From assembly GCA_002749535.1 (NCBI GenBank), contig MZZL01000386.1, positions 248,001 through 312,000 of the forward strand: a DNA stretch of 64,000 bases, in the 5' to 3' direction. Source of the DNA: Apophysomyces variabilis. Taxonomy: Eukaryota > Mucoromycota > Mucoromycetes > Mucorales > Mucoraceae. The position numbers and the translations under genes were made by a program. The notes beneath the pieces were generated by a model. It was not told the origin of the DNA, made no database searches, and was given only the letters and a program-made list of their open reading frames with translations. This document shows, piece by piece, positions 22,677 to 34,838 of the stretch; within the stretch, counting starts at the first letter, position 1, and every line of letters starts with the position of its first letter.

Positions 22677-23930
22677 CTAAACGACTTTTTCCATTTCATC
22701 GATGAGTTCTTGGTAATCAAACTCTTGTGGAGCCCGATGGAATTTCTCGACCAACTTCAACTTGTTTTCCCCACCCGTGACATAGAATTGTTGGACAGCA
22801 AAGGCCAAGAATTGGGCATTCTGGGCATCAATCATTCGAGGTTTATCCGCAATCTCACCCTTCATCAACACAATGCCTTTGGATTTCGATAATTCAGGGA
22901 AATGGCTGATGGTTAAGAAAGGTCTTGCCTCGGTTCCCTTGGCCTTGTATTCCAACAAAGAGGTAAAATAGCATTGATGGAAATTAAATTGCATCAAGAA
23001 GAATTCCACACCAGTCTCACGAGGCATTGGTACAATGAACTATTGGAGCCGAAGCCAAGCAAAAAAAAGAAAAAAAGTTGTGAGTCTACCCGGCCAATAG
23101 GCATAATACGGAAATCCATCGTAGTAGTCCTACTGACCATGGGATATTCTTGACTTCGTTTGTACAGCGTGTTGTAGGTTTCGCTAGGAATGACCGCAGT
23201 AATGCAGTCTTTATCCGCATGATAATCCGTCCAGATCTTGGTGATCGTTTCGACATCGTGTTGCTCAAGTAGCTCCACTTTCACAATCTTATCCAATGTC
23301 TAACAATTGCCCCAAAAAGTGTCAGATTTTTTCCATGATACAAGGAAATGGCAATATCTGTTCGTTATTTCTTTTTTTTTTTTTTACCGGTGCCGAGGAA
23401 TCATAGGGTTGCTTGGCTTTTTCTGTCACAGTTTCTGCTGCTTTGGTTACAGAAGGAGAAGAAGAGGCAGCAGTAGTAGTAGCAGTTTCCACTGGCTTCT
23501 TCTTGGGTGTTTCTTTGGGTCGACGGATCGATTGTTCTCGTACTTTAGCCTTCAACTCATCCACGGTCACACCCTCCCTGGTTATTAAAGAATAAGCTCG
23601 GTCCTCTTTCTTTTTTATGCGTCTTTACCGGTCCGCTGCCTTTTTCAACTTTTCAGCATATTTGGCTTGAATATTTTCTTGGAACGAAGCTGCCTCTGTG
23701 GCAAAAGCACGTCTTTTGGCTTATTCAATAGAAAAACCCGGAATAGGGCATGTCAGACTTTTTCTTTCATTTCTCAATGTATGGTGCAAAGTCCAAAAAA
23801 AAAAAGACGCACCATAATTAGGGACATGGCATACTGTGGGTCGCATGGCAACCATGGTAGGGGTTGGTCTCCAACCATGGACAGCTGTACGGGTAACTAG
23901 GGACCAATGTCTCGACAACGCTGGTAACAT
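22677..23930 (-). CDS. ATP11: Mitochondrial F1-ATPase assembly chaperone ATP11
   Basis: ATP11 binds the F1 beta subunit and keeps it from aggregating during assembly of the ATP synthase in the mitochondrial matrix. Five exons in phase (23813-23930, 23629-23719, 23388-23577, 23138-23299, 22677-23039) give 307 residues, close to the yeast protein. Exon 1 from the ATG at 23930 (MLPALSRHWSLVTRTAVHGW) is Arg/Ser-rich without acids, as for a mitochondrial presequence. After a charged linker the conserved core follows: LDKIVKVELLEQHDVETITK, then IWTDYHADKDCITAVI, then FIVPMPRETGVEFFLMQF and FLTISHFPELSKSKGIVLMK. Confidence 0.92.
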
Positions 23931-24424
23931 GGGGCAGAAGATCGATCGACAGAAATGACCGGAGAAAGAAAGAAGTACCGGGCTTGCTCTGGCTTTGCGG
24001 AGGCTTGTATCGGGCAAGGAAGCAGCCAGAAAAGGAAATCAACAACTCAGTCAAGTTTGGTGTCTGCTTTCGTTCTTTCAACGCAGATCGTCCGTTATCA
24101 AAGTATTACTGATATGGTTGACTAATCATTGTCAATTTTTATTGAAGAATATGGACAGTTTATGCAATAGTAGGGCATAAAACTATATTTATTAATGGCT
24201 TTGCTATTGCAATGGATCATATTGTTATCAAAGGGACTTGAATCGTTCTTACCAATCTATACCAAAGTCTTTGGGGTGAAATTTATTTTAGAAAAGTTTA
24301 CATCAGAATGTCATCCTAAATTAAGTCAAAGAAAAAAATGATTAAATCCATGCTTTTATGACAGGAAGTAAAAAAACCTCCTCTTATAAATAACGATGTT
24401 GGTATATGAGAAAGTTGGATAATG
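23931..24424. other. Intergenic region between ATP11 start and kelch gene K1 end
   Basis: AT-rich with no supportable gene; includes the ATP11 promoter and K1 3' UTR. Confidence 0.5.
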
Positions 24425-26644
24425 TTAATTTTTGTTATAGGCAGCGTCTGGCTTAACAGGTTGGGATCGGCCCTCTCCTGAGTCTGGCTTTTCAGCAAGT
24501 GATACTTGTGAACCTGGCTGCAAGAAAGGTTTGTCCACAAGAGGAGATAATGTGACGGATTCAGCCAGTGGATGCGACTGCGGGAATCGTTTGTCTGTAT
24601 AGAGCCATTGGCCAGGTCTTTGTTTCGTAAGAGGAGACTGTGAGAGTGGTTTGTCAACAACAGGCGACCATAACGGCGAACTTCCCCTGATTTCCAAGTA
24701 AGTCGGCTCTTGCTGATCGCTAGATGTTAAGGTGCTCTTCTCCACATCATCCGGCTTGTAATCAGTACTTCCGAATTCTGTTGCGTCTTTTTCATTTTCT
24801 TGCGTCGATGGTTCATCGATGGCACGCTTCGCTCTTCTCCTCCGAATAAATAGATAGATGCCAATACCTAACCCGATCAGAGCCTGCATACAAGTTCATC
24901 TTGGGTATAAGCACACGCAGCTTGCAGTTTTTTTTTCTTGGTTTCGTTACTTACAGCGCCAACAACACTTCCTACAACGGCACCAATGATAGTACGTGTC
25001 TTGCTACCATCCTCCCCAGACGGGGTGTTAGTTGCTTGAGGAATGGTGCTGTTTGTAACGGGTTTAGGCATAACGTAGTCCAGTGCAGAAGCCTTGTATT
25101 GGTCTGTCCACGCCATACTGTTCAGGTCCAGTATATACATGGATCCAGCCGAGTTACTGGGTGGTGCCAAGGATCCAATGCCAAACAGAATAAATAACGT
25201 ACTGTTGCCAATCAGCACAGCTAAACTCGTAAGGTAAGACATAAGCTACCGGTGAATGGAACATGAGCGATAATAGCTAAGCATTTTACCTGAGTGACCG
25301 TACAGTTGGCCAGCTCCTGACTGTCCTTGCAAATTGTGCTGCGTCCATTGATTTCGATCAATGTCGTAGGTATAACAGTAATCAGGCACCGCTGTATAGC
25401 TGTTGGCTATTTTTTAATTGGTTAGATCTATCAAGCCACGCTTTTTACAGTTTTTAGATCTTACGCGCCGGTAATGTGGCTGCCCCTCCATATACCAACA
25501 AAGTGTTCGTCCCCGGGACTGGCACGGATACAACCCAAAGTTAACATTTTCCATACTTGCATTGTTCACTTACTCCAAGTGGTCGTATGCATACTGCGTT
25601 CTGACGGCGTTACGGAGCCTTGCGATTTGGTTAAGTTCCATTTATCAGCCGTGGTATCATAGATAAGAATGTCCTGCATGGAGATGCTGTCATTGACACC
25701 GTATCCGCTAGTGCCGCCAATAAAATAAATCTTATCATCTCCAACCAAAGTTGCCGTATGTCTGAACCGTATAATGGGATTTTCCGGTAAAGGCGCGTAC
25801 GCTGAGGAGGACCACTGAAGCGTGGTATAATTGAGAAGACGAAATTGTGAGTCTGCAGTTCGATTACGAGAGAGGCTATGAATTAAAAAAGATAGAGAGA
25901 ATGAAAAAAATAAAAATAAAATAAACGACTTGCAAATACAACAGCAAAACGAATGCGTTACTTCCAGCCGCCCCAGTAATAGATGGTTTGCTTTGACTCG
26001 AGGTAATTTCCTGTTTGCCCAAAACTTATTTATCGTTAGATCAGTGTGTGAAGCAAAAAAGGAAATTCCAGCCAATTTTTTTTCTTAGTTGCCATAGGTG
26101 AACAGTGGACGTACTATTGCTCGATTCCTCCTGAGAAAATATCATCCCAGGATTCGCCGTTAAACCGGGTCGTCTCGTGATTTAGAAGCGTAGTTACAAA
26201 GCCTCCTTCGGCTCCTATCACTGGAACTCCCTGGCCAACACCACCATTTATGACGAATGCCTGACGAGGAATGGAGACCATGGCGAAATCCATGTTTGCT
26301 TCTAGTGTGAAATTGTATTTTTGCGTTGCATTTACGTCGCCTTGGAGCTGGGTCCAGCCTGTCTGCACTTGGTTCAGAGTCAGGTCATGAGATATGTCAA
26401 GCTCATAGAAACCCTCCAATGATGGGGCTGGATAGTTGAAAACGCTGGCGTTGGCTATGCCACCATAACAGTACATCGCTTTGTTCAGTAGGGTGCATCC
26501 TGTTTAAGGGGGGGTTACAATGGGTCAAATAGGCTGCTCCATGCGATAGCGAAGCCAACCTGCTCGTATTCGACTCGTCGGATTGATAGCATGGACAAGC
26601 AACGCAACGTTGAAAAGGAACAAAAGTAAGAAAAGGGATCGCAT
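24425..26644 (-). CDS. Kelch-repeat single-pass membrane protein K1
   Basis: Eight exons in phase (26560-26644, 26115-26499, 25962-26024, 25574-25875, 25465-25518, 25290-25406, 24955-25220, 24425-24883) give 576 residues. A signal peptide (MRSLFLLLFLFNVALLVHA) is followed by kelch/galactose-oxidase-type blades with markers YCYGG, YYWGGW, IYFIGGTSGYG and LLVYGGAATLP. The ectodomain has many N-X-S/T sites. A membrane helix (IIGAVVGSVVGALIGLGIGI, about residues 414-436) is split by the last intron. The basic stop-transfer RRRRAKR leads into a 140-residue tail with SPVVDKPLSQSP and SPLVDKPFLQ repeats. The likely topology is a secreted propeller outside and a tail inside, suggesting a cell-surface adhesin or receptor-like protein, but the ligand is unknown. 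No oxidase active-site evidence was sought or seen. Confidence 0.82.
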
Positions 26645-27139
26645 AGAAAGAAGTCGAAGAGGAGAGAAAACCAAAGAAAACGCCTACTGATTTCCATGAT
26701 GATAAAACAGTTGTAACCATGCACACGCCTTCTGAGAACCATTCCGTTTGCATATACAAGTTGTACAATAAACCTTCGATTTGGGAAGGCAAAACCTTTT
26801 TTCGAGCAATTGTGGACGCTTTTAAAAACGTGCATGTAACCTTCCACTGATGGTGCATTGGCTTCTTTTGTCCTACATTGACTGACGGACCCTATGTCGG
26901 AGCGTCCTGTGGTTTGATGGGGACTGACAAAGTTCTTGTGTCAATAAGATATCTATCCTAATATGATTGTGCCACTGGTAGATCTTAATTAATGATCACA
27001 TTACGGTCTCTTGGTGCTGAAGGACCAATTCATAATGGCTATATAACAGTCCGTGATCCGTCAAAGCGGAGAAAAACTTTTAAATAATGGTATGCTGTGT
27101 AGCGCAACGGTACCGCAGACTACTTAAAGCGACGCGATA
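26645..27139. other. Promoter of K1 and edge of transposon-rich region
   Basis: No gene seen. Open frames on the minus strand overlapping the K1 first exon are alternative frames of that exon. Confidence 0.45.
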
Positions 27140-27180
27140 TACAGTGCTTCCAACAAATAATGTCGCAGGCAGTCAAAATT
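27140..27180 (+). repeat. Solo transposon end matching the mariner left end
   Basis: TACAGTGCTTCCAA at 27140 and AGTCAAAATT at 27171 reproduce the left end at 8970, with the second block at the same 31-base offset. No transposase follows, so this is a remnant end cut off by the retroelement or by deletion. Confidence 0.6.
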
Positions 27181-29716
27181 GATCCCGACAACTCCACAGG
27201 TTAGATGGACTATCTTATGTAGCGATTTCAATGCACGGATGGGGTCCAAAATAGGCGACAGTTGTACCAACGCTACAGGAAACCTTACTGTACAAATGGA
27301 TAGAAGAACAAAACCTGATCTTATGGAATCGGCGCCTTGCATGCGGTAATCCCACATACATGGCGCATCAGGGCACTAGCATTATAGACCTATTCATTAG
27401 CGATGCTCTACTAAATAACCCTTCAATAGTTATTATACTGACATGGCATTGAATTCGGATCATAAAATGATTTCACTGTCCTATTGTTCAAGCGTACCAG
27501 CGCCGCAACCGACACCACAGCCACGTATTAACTGGAAAATTGAAAAGTTATGCGATCAAACGACATACAAACAATACGTCCGGTGCTTCCAGCAAGCCTT
27601 AGCAAATATACTGTTTTCCATGACACGTATTACTACTACTCCAATCCATGATCCGCAAACAGCAAAGGATTGCATTGAGCAGTTTAACAGCGCCATTTGT
27701 GAAACGATATACAGTCTCTCGATTCTCCATGTGGACGACGAGGCCCTCCGACGGATCGGATGCAATACGCCTGGACGAAAGAAATGAAAAATGCTTACGA
27801 CCAAAAAGAAGGTTGGTACAGAAAATGGCGTAAATCACAAGGCTTGAGCAAATTGCATTACTGGTTACAACTCCAGTAAGCGCGTGCAATACTTAAAACG
27901 TTTAATCCAGCAGCGATATAAGAAAAACTGAGAACAAATTCTGTTGCCATATGGCAACTGGCGAATACACTAAGGCTATTGCGAGACTCAGCCGTATCCG
28001 GAAGAACCGTCACCCCAGAAGGACCACAACACGCTGCCAACTTAATGACCTCACAGTTCGAAAGTGTATACGCTGGAGAACTACTCAGGAACATACCAAG
28101 ACCCAGCATTGATGTATCTGCGCTACCGTCTGAGGCGGAATGCCCAATCACTTTGGAACATATTCAAGAAGCCATCTGAACTTTGCGAACAAAGAAGGGC
28201 CCAGGGGTAGATCATATTCGAAACGAGATGCTACAGCCTATCGGGATATTCTTAGCTCCACTACTGTTCTCGCTCTTCCGATTATGTTGGTCATGGTCTT
28301 ACACTCCACAAACATGGCGCTTTGCTCAAGTCATCCTCATATATAAAAAAGGCTCGCCTTCCGTTCCCGGTAACTATAGGCCCATTAGTCTAACATCCAT
28401 ATTCCGAAAGATTTTCAAACGATGTATCCAACAGCCACTACAAGATGCTGGCCTCCCCTTGATGTGGCGCAACGTGGTTTTCGTATGTCCCGTGGCGCAT
28501 AAGATCAAGCCTTCTGTCTATCCGATATCTGTCATACCCTACGCAACACATACAAAATCACACCAATCTTAGCTTTCTGAGATATCAAATCAGCCTACGA
28601 CACTGTCGATCGTGTCCACATCTGCAGTATTTTACAGCAGCACCTACCAACCATCCTCCTGAGTTTGCTGCGTAACCTTTTTAATGATGGTTTTAATCGA
28701 AATACTACTCTCAAATGCGACATCTCGCCGTTTCTGTCCTCGTACAGGTGTTTTACGAAAATTCTTTCTTTCACCATACCTTTATTCGGTGTACATCAAT
28801 GAACTTCCTCAACTACTCCGTCCCCAGGAGATAACCACGAGATGAACTCGGTTGCCCTTGCGGCCCAGATCAATTGCCTACCCTATGCCGACGACGTCGT
28901 CTTAATTGCAGAGCAACACAAGATGGAAGAATTGTTGCGAAAATGCAAAATGCGCAGCTTACAAATAGGATACCGATAGAATCCATCCAAATGTGTAGTG
29001 CTCGATGATCAACCCCAAGCCTTGGAATACAAGCTATTCGATCAAACACTACCTCATCAACCGTATTTTGCATATCTCGGAGTAGCATTCCGACCAGGAG
29101 GATATCTCAGCCCACAGGATCTTGTCGATAGCAGTATACCACGAGCCCTCGCTACGATGAACACTCTTTATGCAATTGGAGTTAATCCATCCGATTTCTC
29201 CAGACTGCTATCGACACGGTTTTACGCACAAATAGTCCAGCCTCAATTAGAATATGGTCTCGCCATCAACAAATTCAACGTTATCACAGCTCAGAGCCAT
29301 TGAAGAAGTACAGAATGCTTGCATCCGCAATATCTATGGCGCCCGTAGCAACACATGCACCAAAGTAATGCTTCATCTTTTCAATCTACCCACAATAGTA
29401 GAACGAATAGGCATCCTCCAAGCCCAGTTTCTTTTCAGATCCTTGTCGTTGACTCCGGACAAGTTATTATCCCGTCTGCTACCTCACGTAAGACAAACAC
29501 GTAGCCAACAATGGTACATGCTATCAAAAACAGCTCTATGGCGAATGCTACCGTCGGATACAACAAGCGTCCGATCTGGTGACTTCAAGACTATGAAGAG
29601 GCGATTCCTGCCAAGAAAACTTGACCGCTCTCTCATGGATCCATCGTTGGCCAGTCATATGCTCGCTTCTACACGAACTGGGTCAATTACACCATTATAC
29701 ATTGATTGCAACTGAC
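27181..29716 (+). mobile_element. Degenerate non-LTR retrotransposon (endonuclease plus reverse transcriptase)
   Basis: Remnants in ORF2 order. An AP-type endonuclease has CSDFNARMG near 27214-27240, then GTSIIDLFISDALL (about 27370) and the terminal SDHKM block (27458). The reverse transcriptase follows, with KKGPGVDHIRNEML near 28189, NYRPISLTSIFRKIFK near 28371 and the catalytic YADDVVLIAEQ near 28884. A C-terminal region of open frames runs to 29716. Frame shifts and stops break the reading between almost all blocks, so the element is dead. The clade was not determined. No intact ORF1, poly-A tail or target duplication was recognised. Confidence 0.8.
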
Positions 29717-30540
29717 ACGTTCTTCGTTAAAGCCTTGTCACTTGGCTTAAGCATTTCTTCTGATTCCATAGCTTTTTGACACATACCTTTCCTTAATTTC
29801 CCTTCTACCTTTTTTACCCTTGTCCCGAAAGGAGTTTTTTTGTCGACTGTTAAACCTCCTCAAGGATTGATCTAGTCCGGGGGGACACTTGTAATACTTT
29901 TGCGCCCAATAGGACATGCAAATAGAATCAATGGTTAATACATAAAAAAACTCATCAAGTAATTAAAGTAGACAAAGAGGCAAATGATTTTTTTTGTTCC
30001 ACATGAAAGATTCGAATGGCTTCTTCGAACTTCATGGAGAGATAAAAAACTACTAGAGACATATAACATATGTACGCTTGTTGCACTTTCAAAAAATGTA
30101 AAAAGACACGTCGACCATAGCATGAAACTCGTCAATTTTTTATCAGCTTTTTATCGCTGTTATGTTTTTCCTTTTTGGATTTTCACCTACCGCTTTCGGA
30201 TTCAGCTACCTCACCTAACGGAATGTCTAACACCGCACTAGAAATCGTCCCTCGGTCTTCTTCCTCTGTTGACCCGCAACAATTGGATGCATGGAGGGCG
30301 CCCATGGCTGAATCTACGGCTGCCACCCACTGAGAGACGATTGTCAACATGCCCAGTAATTCGTTGAAATTCTGCAATCCCAAGAGTTTGGAATCTAAAC
30401 AATGGTGTGAGGGGCAAGTTTCCTGAAGACACAAAATACACGGTTACAGGTGAAAAACTTCATTTTTTTTTCCTTCGAACAATGGTATGGTCTTGGAAAA
30501 AAATTAAGTGGAGCAAGGCAATTTATGAGTTGCTGACATG
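29717..30540. other. Retroelement 3' flank and unclassified DNA
   Basis: Probably the 3' untranslated region of the retroelement to about 29930. An 85-codon open frame (29984-30241) and minus-strand frames resemble nothing I know and may be parts of the next relic. Confidence 0.4.
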
Positions 30541-31290
30541 TTTTAATAAATATAAGTTGTTGGTCGCCAGTCCCGTAGACTTGTGAAGAAGGCAAAGAAG
30601 ACGAAGAGCAGCAGCAGCAACAGTAACAATGCTGGCGACAATGAGCAGGTTGATGGGGACGATGGACCCTAAGACGATGTTGAACCTGGAATAATCAAAC
30701 CTTCTACGATCAAGTCGTATACCACTGCTATATGCAAGCTGTGGGAGACCCAGGGTCAACTTGGGACCAATTCGAACCCGCATCCACGAATGCCAGTGGT
30801 CAAAGCCTTGCTGGCCAATGCCTACCGTTCTTCCGAGAACCAACGACGATAAAACTACGAGGATTGCGGAATTGGCACGCTCATTGACGGATACAGCACC
30901 ACCAAACAAATGCGACGCATAACAAGCTTCTACCTAAATCGGAACAACGGAAACAGCTTGAGTGACATGTTGTCCTTTTTACTGCACATTATGCGCTACT
31001 ATGAGGGGATTCGGCAAGGAAATTCGAGCTAGTTGATTTGATCAACTCGAACATGCTCAAAGTGCTTTTGTATTATAAGATAAATTCGTTGGACAATGAT
31101 AAACGTTCTATTATGATGGAAGTTTATATTGTTTAGAATTATTATGTTGATGCTGCTGATACTTTGCCTTACCTTCTCGATGACAAACGCAAACGAAAGA
31201 TACAGAACGTGGCTGGTGTAACTCAAAAATGGAGCAAGAATGCACGGGTGTACTTCCCGAAGCATTGAAAGTTGCATATTTACCCTTGAT
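30541..31290 (+). pseudogene. Relic of a Crypton/Ndc10-like tyrosine recombinase gene
   Basis: Conceptual reading across stops gives KPSTIKSYTTAICKLWETQ (about 30697-30755), then NYEDCGIGTLIDGYSTTKQM and SLSDMLSFLL, then HYALL-stop-GDSARKFELVDL (about 30988-31040). This order resembles the Ndc10/Crypton-like recombinases (DNA-binding domain, then a HxxLLRGxSxRxxEL block) seen in many copies in fungal genomes. The interrupting TGA sits where Arg is expected. The catalytic Tyr region was not found. The family call is from memory of motifs and moderate in confidence. Confidence 0.45.
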
Positions 31291-31399
31291 GCACCCTCTC
31301 TTAGTTATTGTGATGAAATCGTCAGTGACTAGTATACAGAGTCCTTATTTCGACATTTATTCCCAACAGTTGTAAGAATGCGAAACGAAGCCTCTGAAA

Positions 31400-32500
31400 T
31401 GGCTTTTCTTCACGTTGTTATAGGCTTCCGTGATTCTTTTTGACACAGTATCTTCCTGCAACACCTATGACGCTTAACCTGTACTCTTTGCCACTGCTCA
31501 GAATTGTTCATCATACTTTTGATATGTCCAGCAACTGAAGAACTGATCGATAGACTTTTCCAGCTCCTCCTACTCGTCTTTAACTTAGAACAACTTGCAT
31601 AAATCAACCCCAAAGTTTCGCTTGATGTATACTATGCATACGATCTTGCGAGAATCAGGGAAAAAGGTGTCCAATGTTGTCATAAGTGTCTGCTTGTTAT
31701 CGGTAACAAATACACCCGGCTGCTGAACGTTTGATGGCCGAATGATGTTGCGTAACTTTTTTATGACCCAAGCAGCTGCAACTGCAATCGTCTTTAACGA
31801 TTTGTACCCCGAGGTTGCTTACTGCAGTGGCATTAATCAATGGCTTTTTATGCCGATTGGTTTTGTAAGTTGCGTCAATGAAAACCACTTGAGAAGAACT
31901 TCTTGCCAACATCATTGTATTTTTATGCGAGAAATAAATTCCTCGTAAAATATTAGACTCATTATCTACTATATAATATACCACGTATTCTTGCTTTTCA
32001 AGCTCTGTAATGAAGTCGTAGACTACATGGTCTGAGTCATTCTTGAACAATCATTGTCTTAAATTGGCAATATCTTTGATCATGACATTATGAACGCCAG
32101 TTACTTGCACCAGCATTCAGCGTGTGTGGCACATTCTTTCTAATCTCTTCGCCCAAAATTCTATGCTGATGATATATGCTAATATCATAGGCCATAACAT
32201 GGTTGTACTCTTCGTTCATAAATCATATTGCCCAGCGGTCTTCTTTCCGTTTCGCTTTCATAATGAAAGGACGATCGAAACGTTGTGTATCTTTCATAGT
32301 TAAAACTTTTTGCGTCCTTGCTCCTGTTTTTCGGTCAAGGCAATAAATTGACTCTTATTCATAATATTGTTATACCTTCTGATTGCCTTTTACAGCACGA
32401 TTTTCTCCGGAATGCTTACAGACAAGACTAATTTGACGATTATTGGTACGGAGAGTACATATAGCAAATCCCTTTTCTCTTGCATAAGTGGTGGCAGCAA
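31400..32500 (-). pseudogene. Relic of a Mutator-like (MULE) transposase
   Basis: The minus strand shows the MULE transposase block VVFIDATYKTNRHKKPLINA (about 31850-31910), whose first Asp is catalytic. In another frame, VFVTDNKQTLMTTLDTFFPD is followed by a conserved KIVCIVYIKRNFG segment (31620-31720). Upstream, fragments such as EEYNHVMAYDISIYHQHR and a FAR1-like SLVCKHSGENRA region (to about 32480) complete the order of FAR1/MULE transposases. At least two frameshifts and several stops show it is inactive. Its 5' end lies within about 250 bases of the SUMO gene start. Confidence 0.7.
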
Positions 32501-32706
32501 GGTGCAGATCAACTTTTGGATCTGAAAATATCATTAAAGCATGATCGCGACATGATTCAGGAACGAAGTAATGAATTGGGGTCAGTTTTTAAGAACGTCA
32601 CTAAAGTGTATAAGAATATTGCTTACGTCACTTTTGGGGGTTTGAAGTGCGGGAGTGTAAGTGCGCGAGAGCCCTTTTTTTGTCTCTTTGAAGCCTTGTA
32701 CCTGTC

Positions 32707-33111
32707 ATGGAAGGTGAAAACGTTGAGAAGAAGGAAAACATTACTGAGCATATCAATTTGAAAGTTGTTGGCAATGTAAGATGAGCCAATCAATTTCCCA
32801 GCGTCAGCCGCTCATCGTGTTTTGTCTTTTCTCAGGACAACAATGAAGTGTTTTTCAAGATCAAGCGATCTACACAATTGAAGAAATTGATGGATGCCTA
32901 CTGCGATCGTCAGGGAAAGAGTCCAAATTCAGTTCGTTTTCTTTATGATGGTCACCGTGTCTTGCCTCAGAACACTCCTCAAGACGTAAGTATTATGCAG
33001 ACGCCACACAATTTTTAATCATTGAGACTGAGTTATCTATCGTTATTTTAGCTGGAGATGGAAGATGGTGATAGTATCGATGTCATGGTGGAGCAAATTG
33101 GAGGCTTTTGA
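32707..33111 (+). CDS. SUMO (small ubiquitin-like modifier)
   Basis: Three exons (32707-32775, 32836-32985, 33052-33111), all phase 0, give 92 residues. SUMO is attached to lysines of target proteins, mainly in the nucleus, after its C-terminus is trimmed to Gly-Gly. The ubiquitin fold is clear: EHINLKVVGN, then EVFFKIKRSTQLKKLMDAYC, then SVRFLYDGHRVLPQNTPQDL and MEDGDSIDVMVEQIGGF. The di-glycine is followed by a single Phe that the SUMO protease would remove. The N-terminal tail is short (about 15 residues). All introns and frames are intact despite transposon relics close upstream, so it is probably functional. Whether it is the only SUMO gene cannot be seen from this window. Confidence 0.93.
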
Positions 33112-34838
33112 AGTCTATAGGGAACCAAAAAGAAGCATAGAAAAAGTAAATGCATCAGATGAGCGTAGCATCACCTACCACCTAAAAGACCAACTTTGGT
33201 TTTTTGTTTTGAAAACACGCAGAAAAAGGAACTTTTGAAGTGTTGCGTTTGGAAAAAGGAGATGCTCGAGGGTGAAGGATAGGTTTAAGAAGATCCTTGC
33301 CGATTAGAGGTCGAACCATTGACGATACCCTATACGAAAGAACAATTAGCGCATATTTGGTATCTTTTTCAAGACCTCGTATTCGCGTCTTCCTAGCATA
33401 CACACTGACAAAGCCAATCGATTTTGCCGACGGATTGCTAGTAGACAAAGAGTTTTTATGCCTGATGTTCAGACTCTGTTTTCTACGCCAGAAGTCCAGA
33501 GTGTGCTGGTTTTGTGTTCGGTTGTCACTGAACAATTTTGACGAGAAAAAGTTTATCATTGGCAAATGCTAGTTATCCCTTTATCTCTTTGTTCTTAGAC
33601 CGAGCGAAACTGTTCTTGCGTTGATTATGAGCTGTTTCTGTAACCATACATTGGAAAATATGCCTGCATCGTTTATTTAACGGATATAAATTTGCATAAG
33701 CAGTAAGCAAAGTTTAAAGAAGACGATTGCTCATCTGAAAACGCGAGTTCTCCTGCTCTCAATGCTCATAATTTATTGTTCTTCAGGAGATGTGTCTATT
33801 ATCGCCTTTCGAAGAATATGAGAAGCAACGCCCTTTTTTTTGACACTGCACGTGCTTCCCAATTCCAGTAATTTGGCGCGCTTTTTTGATACTGCATGGC
33901 AACGCGAAATTGTCCCTTAAGCATCACCCAACTACACTAACGAATTTGATCCTTTACCCTTGAGTTATTCGTTTTCTTTGTCTGGCACTCCCTCAGCTGC
34001 TGAAGACCTACTCTATGGTACTATGCAAAAAGACTTTGGTAGGTTAACCTACTGGACACTAAAACCCCTGAATATAAGATGGAATCACACGTTTGATAGG
34101 AATGAAAATGTTCAGATGAACCTAAAATAGTCTATGATCGTTGACAACAATAGCATCTCTAAATGTTTGCTCGAGTTTCCAAGTATTAGCAATACGTCCA
34201 GCTGATTCTTACATGTCGTGACCAACAGTTTACTACAGTGCTACACGGCAGGCTTTTTATTGGTCCGTTTTGAAAAACGAGAAATCAAAAGGGAGACAAT
34301 GTAGATCATGGATAAGTACATACATACGTGCCTGGTCTTGGTACAAGCCGTGTAAACCTCATCGTCGACGCACTCTTTAGGTTCGCTGTTTTATTATGTT
34401 TCACAAAGTTGGGGAGCCAGGACAACAGATGAAGTCGTTTATTTCCGCTCCCGAGCTATTCTAGTTCACGAAATTTCACAAAGAAGGAGGGTTTGATAGC
34501 CTTCAAACAACAGCTCCTGAAGTAAAAGGTGTTAGTAACAAATACTAATAGAACATGGGTTTAAACGCTGACTCGTTTTGCAAAGCATCTTGCAAAATTC
34601 ACTCAAGCTGACTGTGAAATCCTCTAAACCGAGTTTCCCTGTGGTCCCCAAAATCAACGTCAACACTGTCCATTTTTTCGTCCTTTTTCCCCTTGCTTAC
34701 TTCTCACAACAGTTGTCATTCCCTTATTCTTTAACTTTGCGGTTGTGCTTTGGTAGCCATTCCACCATTCCAACCTAATTCTGCCTGTCTGCTCGTCTTT
34801 ACCTTCGTAGTATTAGGCCAAAGACAACCCAGCCGCTA
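33112..34838. other. Intergenic DNA, no supportable gene
   Basis: The 1.7 kb between SUMO and the Ssk1-like gene holds overlapping open frames on both strands at 33182-33572 with no recognisable domain, then AT-rich DNA. The part after 34600, with pyrimidine tracts, is probably promoter and 5' UTR of the next gene. Confidence 0.45.

Noticed and set aside
29984..30241. 85-codon frame between two element relics
   Set aside because: No recognised motif; probably part of a decayed element.
33182..33572. Overlapping 127- and 91-codon frames downstream of SUMO
   Set aside because: They mirror each other on opposite strands, match no family known to me and show no splice structure.
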